From an uncultured Acidimicrobiales bacterium (GTDB lineage: Bacteria > Actinomycetota > Acidimicrobiia > Acidimicrobiales > SZUA-35), in assembly GCA_937976305.1 (NCBI GenBank), contig CALJSB010000025.1, forward strand, positions 1 to 64,000: DNA of 64,000 bases, given 5' to 3'. A program made the position numbers and the translations under genes. The number at the start of each line of letters is the position of its first letter. The first letter of the stretch is position 1. Below the pieces are notes generated by a model. It did not search any database, was not told where the DNA came from, and saw nothing but the letters and a program-made list of their open reading frames with translations. This document shows, piece by piece, positions 60,479-64,000 of this stretch.

Positions 60479-61961
60479 GGGGGGTCTCCTTCACGAGTTG
60501 GCGATTCTGAACTGAGGTGAGTCGGACCGTCGGCAGTCCGTCGGCGGCCAACAGAAGGCCACCCTCGGTGTCAACAGCTGACTCGTAGCCAGACTCACGG
60601 AGGAACCCAGCGACGACGGCTGCACCGTCGCCTTGCAGGCCGGATGTGAGCGAGGCAACGGCGGAGCGGCGGGCCCCAGCCGAAGCGGGAAGTTGACCGA
60701 TCGAGGCACCATCGAGATACAGCGCGACACGCTCTCCGTCAGGATTCTCGAAGGTCGAGCAGTTCGGTTCGAGGGTTGATGACATGAAACCGGCCGTCGA
60801 AAGCGCATTGGAGATGTCTCCGAGCACCCGTGACTGATCCTCGGCAGCAACATCGATGTGCACCAGACGATCGCTCGCCTGAGCCAGCTTGGCTGGGCCG
60901 CGAAGATCAATGACGGCGTCATCGCCGTAGTCGACGGTGACCCAGCCACCGGTTTCGATGGCCCGCTCAGCGGCACAGAGCACGCTGACGACCTCGAGGC
61001 CGCTGTGGCCGTCGACCGTTGGCTTCTCGCCGGTGCGGATGCACTCGACGAAGTGGCCGAGCTCGAGACCGAGGGGCTCCTTGAAGTCGATGAAGGGCGA
61101 GATGATGTCGCCGTTGCGATAGGTCAGCGGAACGCTGGCGCCCTGAGCAGGATGCTCGAGCGGCTCAACGCCCTTGTTGTAGATGCGCAGTCGCTCTTCA
61201 GCATTCACGTCGTCGTACACAGCCATCGCGTTCTCGCCGATGACGGTCGTCTTGCGGACCTTCATCGGGTCGAGCCAGCTCACGTGGATGCAGGCGCCTA
61301 CGTCGATGTCGTCGTAGCGAAGTCCGAGGTAGGCAACGTCGGCCTTGTCGGACATCAGGTTCATCGGCCAGCTGCTCACCGAGGTGGGTCGAGAGCCGAG
61401 CACGTGGTTGAGAATCGAGATGTCGTGCGGCGCAAGGTCCCACAACACGTCGACGTCAGGCTGGTAGAGGCCGAGATTCAGGCGAGATGAGTCGACGTAG
61501 CGAACTCGACCGAACTCGGGCTTGCGGATCGCTTCAGCAAGCGCCCACACAGCTGGGTTGAACTCGAAGGTGTGCCCGACCATGAGGACGAGACCATCCG
61601 CTTCGGCCATCGCGATGAGCTCGCGAGCGTCAGCGACGTTCGTTGTCAGCGGCTTTTCGACCATGGTGTGAACACCAGCGCCGAGGCAGGCCTTCGCCAG
61701 CGGGTAATGACCCGACGGTGGCGTTGCAATCACTGCGGCATCGAGGTCGCCAATGACGTCGTCGAGCTCGCTCACTGACTGATCGATCGGATATGCCGCC
61801 TCGAGCTCCTCGCGCCGACGCTGATCGCGATCGATGAGAGAAACCTCGACTCCGGGGATCGAAGAGAGCACGCGAACGTGCTTCGAGCCCCAGTATCCGC
61901 AGCCAATAACCCCGACGCGTAGCGTCGGGCCATTCGTCTTCCGCCCTTTGTTCATAACCAT
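60468..61961 (-). CDS. Gfo/Idh/MocA-family dehydrogenase with extra C-terminal domain
   Basis: A 497-residue protein. Residues 14-345 are a Gfo/Idh/MocA oxidoreductase: RVGVIGCGYWGSKHVRVL (NAD Rossmann), VEKPLTTNVADARELIAMA with the catalytic Lys (EKP), and WDLAPHDISILNHVL. The best functional match by context is a WbpB-like UDP-sugar 3-dehydrogenase feeding the DegT enzyme. About 150 further residues (VIDLRGPAKLAQASDRLVHI to the end) form no domain I recognise; they include DQSRVLGDISNALSTAGFM, a beta-alpha arrangement that recalls an ACT-like ligand domain. ATG 61961 or ATG 61955 may start translation. Confidence 0.88.
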   Translation of the reverse strand: MVMNKGRKTNGPTLRVGVIGCGYWGSKHVRVLSSIPGVEVSLIDRDQRRREELEAAYPIDQSVSELDDVIGDLDAAVIATPPSGHYPLAKACLGAGVHTMVEKPLTTNVADARELIAMAEADGLVLMVGHTFEFNPAVWALAEAIRKPEFGRVRYVDSSRLNLGLYQPDVDVLWDLAPHDISILNHVLGSRPTSVSSWPMNLMSDKADVAYLGLRYDDIDVGACIHVSWLDPMKVRKTTVIGENAMAVYDDVNAEERLRIYNKGVEPLEHPAQGASVPLTYRNGDIISPFIDFKEPLGLELGHFVECIRTGEKPTVDGHSGLEVVSVLCAAERAIETGGWVTVDYGDDAVIDLRGPAKLAQASDRLVHIDVAAEDQSRVLGDISNALSTAGFMSSTLEPNCSTFENPDGERVALYLDGASIGQLPASAGARRSAVASLTSGLQGDGAAVVAGFLRESGYESAVDTEGGLLLAADGLPTVRLTSVQNRQLVKETPHGA

Positions 61962-61964
61962 CCC

Positions 61965-61979
61965 CGGCGCTCGGCGCCG
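61965..61979 (-). promoter_or_regulatory. GC-rich hairpin before the Gfo/Idh start
   Basis: CGGCGC and GCGCCG pair around TCG, three bases upstream of the ATG at 61961. In the RNA the stem would cover the ribosome-binding region. The remaining bases up to 62052 are AT-richer and may hold the promoter of the polysaccharide operon; no -10 can be fixed. Confidence 0.3.
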
Positions 61980-62052
61980 TCCATTTCTGTTGTCTACTTA
62001 TGGGTAAGAAAGATGCGTCCGCAGCTGCCCGACCGATTCCACCAACCTGGAA

Positions 62053-63714
62053 TCAGTCGTATCCCAACGGAGATCGTTCCCCGGCCGGAATGCGGCAAGC
62101 CGCTTCCCGATCAGAGCCATTGCCTGCCTCGGGAGCGACCACTGGCCACTCCGAGTCAGCCAAGAATCCTGGTGCCTCGCTCCGATAGAGCGAGGGTGGC
62201 GAAGCCGCCACAGACACTGGTGTTCCTTGGATTCGATTGGCGATCTCGGTCGTGCCCGAGATCCCCTCGTCGATGATGAGTCCCTCGTTGCCAATGATGT
62301 TGCCAATGAGGTACTGGTCGTTTGATGCATCGGCCACGATCACGGAGTCGAGCACGCAGTTGCGATGCAGTGTGTTGGCCGGGCCAGATGGGCCCCACCA
62401 GTCGGCGAAGACGACGCGGTCGACCACGTTGCCTTCAAAGAGATTTGCTTGAGGCCAATGCCCGTGCAGCGAGATGTCGGCTCGAGGCTGACGATCGATG
62501 TAGCCGGCCGAACCACGAGCGTGGTTGTAGGCGAAAATGTTGCCACTGGCGCCCAACTGGATGATGAGAGCGTGGCGATGGTCATAGAGGGTGTTGTTCT
62601 CGACCAAACAACCGGTGGTGTGCCGCTGGACGCTCACGCCGTAGGCCCGACCGCCATCGCCGTAATCGTGTGCCCCGTGGAGCAGGTTGTTGCGAACCTG
62701 GCATCGGTAGACGACATCAGCCTCGATGTGGGCCTTGGTGGTCATCACTGACTCAACGCCATCGACCCACACGTCGGCGGCATGCGTCAGGCGAATCGAG
62801 GCCCCGTAACCAGTGCCGTCACGATGAACTTTGAGGTTGGAGACACCAGCAAAGCGTGATGCGTCGATGACGCGAACTCGCGCCCCTCGATCGAGTTCGA
62901 ATGAGCTGAGCAGCGGGTGATCGATCTGAATCGTCGTTCCGTCATAGGACACCACCTCGGCGAGTTCACCAACGGAGCCATCGGCCCAATCGACGTCCCA
63001 TTCGGCCTGGGTGTACATCGCTTCGACGTTGTCGTGTTCGAGTTCGATGATGTCGCCTTGGGCTATCTCGACTTCGAGCGGTCCAGAAAGCGTGACGCTC
63101 TTGGCGCCTGCCGTTGCCGAGTTGGCGAGTTGCACCCATCCGCTTGCCGGCTGTCCGGCAATCGAGATGAGGTCGCCTTCGCTGCCGAGATCGAAGCGAA
63201 GCTCTGTTCCGGCGCCTTCGCCGCGCAGGTGAGTGCGAGACGGAATACGAATGGTGGTGGTCAAGTTGTAGGTGCCGCTCGGCACCATGACGGTGCCGTT
63301 TCGTCCAGCGTTGTCGAGCGCAGCCTGGAACGCTTCGTCGTCGGGTTGGCCGTCGTTTGGTGAGGCGCCGAAGTCAGTAACCGACAATGTGTTGCCAGCC
63401 TGGTCGGCGGAAAGCACCACCGGGCGAATGGCGGTCCAGTCGACCGATGGCAGATTGTCGAAGTCGTCGAGGGGAATTGGACCATCACCCGGTCCATCGT
63501 CGGGAGTGGCGATGGCGCCGCCGTCAGCGGTAGTGCTGTCGCTGTCGTTGTTGCCTGTGCTCGGATCTCCGCTGGTCAACGTACCGTTCGATCCGCGGTC
63601 GTCTGCAGACGCGTTGGCGTCGTCGTCGCTTGATGAACCAAGCGACGAGCAAGCGGAGAGCACAAGGACAAAAGCCAAGACTCCAGCAAACAGACGGACA
63701 GAACGAGACGGCAT
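62053..63714 (-). CDS. Secreted lipoprotein with pectate-lyase-type beta-helix
   Basis: A 553-residue lipoprotein. SVRLFAGVLAFVLVLSACSS is a signal peptide with lipobox Cys at about residue 22. A disordered Ser/Asp/Gly-rich linker follows (to about residue 75). VTDFGASPNDGQPDDEAFQ starts the pectate-lyase-superfamily domain, and the rest is a right-handed parallel beta-helix with repeats such as NNLLHGAHDYGDGGRAYGVS, NNTLYDHRHALII and GNIIGNEGLIIDEG. It probably binds or cleaves polysaccharide at the cell surface during export. ATG 63714 overlaps the upstream glycosyltransferase stop as TGATG. Confidence 0.88.
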   Translation of the reverse strand: MPSRSVRLFAGVLAFVLVLSACSSLGSSSDDDANASADDRGSNGTLTSGDPSTGNNDSDSTTADGGAIATPDDGPGDGPIPLDDFDNLPSVDWTAIRPVVLSADQAGNTLSVTDFGASPNDGQPDDEAFQAALDNAGRNGTVMVPSGTYNLTTTIRIPSRTHLRGEGAGTELRFDLGSEGDLISIAGQPASGWVQLANSATAGAKSVTLSGPLEVEIAQGDIIELEHDNVEAMYTQAEWDVDWADGSVGELAEVVSYDGTTIQIDHPLLSSFELDRGARVRVIDASRFAGVSNLKVHRDGTGYGASIRLTHAADVWVDGVESVMTTKAHIEADVVYRCQVRNNLLHGAHDYGDGGRAYGVSVQRHTTGCLVENNTLYDHRHALIIQLGASGNIFAYNHARGSAGYIDRQPRADISLHGHWPQANLFEGNVVDRVVFADWWGPSGPANTLHRNCVLDSVIVADASNDQYLIGNIIGNEGLIIDEGISGTTEIANRIQGTPVSVAASPPSLYRSEAPGFLADSEWPVVAPEAGNGSDREAACRIPAGERSPLGYD

Positions 63715-64000
63715 CAACGAGACGTTTCGCAGTTGGCGCGAGCCCGGTTGTACGCAGCGATGAGTTGCTTTTCGGACTGGGCCCACGACAGTGGTCCGCT
63801 GATGCGCTCTTGACCGGCGCGGGCCATGCGAGCCCGACGCTCTGGATCATCGCAGAGGGCGATGATCTCGTCGCCAAAGGCTTCGGCGCTGTGGGCCTCG
63901 GCGTACACCGCCGCCGTAGCGGCCGAGTAACGCGATTCCACAAGGTCAAAGGAGACGACCGGAAGCCCCATGGCCATGTAGTCCATGGTCTTGATCATCG
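63714..64000 (-). CDS. Glycosyltransferase family 4-like (3' end, cut by window edge)
   Basis: Only the last 94 or so residues are inside the window; the frame continues past base 64000. KTMDYMAMGLPVVSFDL and ESRYSAATAAVYAEAHSAEAFGDEI are the C-terminal nucleotide-sugar-binding EX7E-region features of GT-B (family 4) glycosyltransferases, followed by a C-terminal helix (WAQSEKQLIAAYNRA). It belongs to the exopolysaccharide cluster and overlaps the next gene by one base. Confidence 0.85.
   Translation of the reverse strand, partial: MIKTMDYMAMGLPVVSFDLVESRYSAATAAVYAEAHSAEAFGDEIIALCDDPERRARMARAGQERISGPLSWAQSEKQLIAAYNRARANCETSR

Overview
This is a GC-rich, gene-dense bacterial chromosome segment. 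The gene content and style (many GTG starts, many leaderless genes, several acyl-CoA dehydrogenases, two AMP-forming acyl-CoA ligases, DUF1501/DUF1800 proteins with DUF4214, a luciferase-like monooxygenase, a fused oxidative phosphonate-degradation enzyme) suggest a free-living, probably marine actinobacterium of the Acidimicrobiia/Ilumatobacter type. That placement is inference; the window holds no rRNA or other strong marker. No tRNA, rRNA, CRISPR array, insertion sequence or prophage was found, and no gap between genes exceeds 300 bases.

Layout. 0.2-15 kb: housekeeping and small-molecule enzymes (membrane pyrophosphatase, PLP enzyme, zinc peptidase, pseudouridine-phosphate glycosidase, amidase, nitroreductase, HAD phosphatase, DJ-1/PfpI protein, desaturase, flavodoxin). 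At 13.12 kb sits a SelW/Rdx-type selenoprotein whose UGA selenocysteine codon makes an ordinary gene finder start it too late. 15-24 kb: acyl-CoA ligase, methyltransferase, DUF4173 membrane protein, and a run of aldose epimerase-like, unknown, APH-like kinase and acyl-CoA dehydrogenase genes that resembles a split ACAD10/11. 24-26.4 kb (minus): ferric-reductase-like haem protein, ApbE and a Pro/Thr/Ala-repeat exported protein. 26.5-31.9 kb: TrkA/TrkH potassium uptake, acyl-CoA dehydrogenase, homocysteine methyltransferase. 31.9-36.3 kb (minus): luciferase-like monooxygenase, acyl-CoA dehydrogenase and acyl-CoA ligase. 36.3-40.1 kb (minus): SNF2-family ATPase.

The most striking locus is 40.3-44.9 kb. 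A TauE/SafE permease gene is followed by a stand-alone HD-domain oxygenase-like gene. Divergent from that, 51 bases away, is a 764-residue protein that fuses an alkaline-phosphatase-superfamily phospho/phosphonoesterase, a PhnZ/TmpB-type HD di-iron C-P oxygenase and a TmpA/gamma-butyrobetaine-hydroxylase-type 2-oxoglutarate dioxygenase. I read it as a one-polypeptide route from a phosphonate ester to free phosphate. A ferritin-like predicted metal hydrolase follows.

44.8-50.7 kb (minus): molybdopterin oxidoreductase, carboxyltransferase, and the DUF1800/DUF1501 secreted pair. 52-64 kb (minus): an exopolysaccharide cluster with glycosyltransferase (cut by the window edge), beta-helix lipoprotein, Gfo/Idh/MocA dehydrogenase, DegT aminotransferase, two Wzz-like proteins, polyprenyl-phosphate sugar transferase, GNAT/FemAB-like protein, hexapeptide acyltransferase, MurJ/Wzx-like flippase and O-antigen ligase/polymerase-like protein, mostly with overlapping or closely spaced ends.

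Genome organisation: convergent genes often overlap at their 3' ends, and at least ten transcription-unit starts carry a TANNNT hexamer 6-8 bases before the start codon with no Shine-Dalgarno sequence, which implies widespread leaderless transcription.
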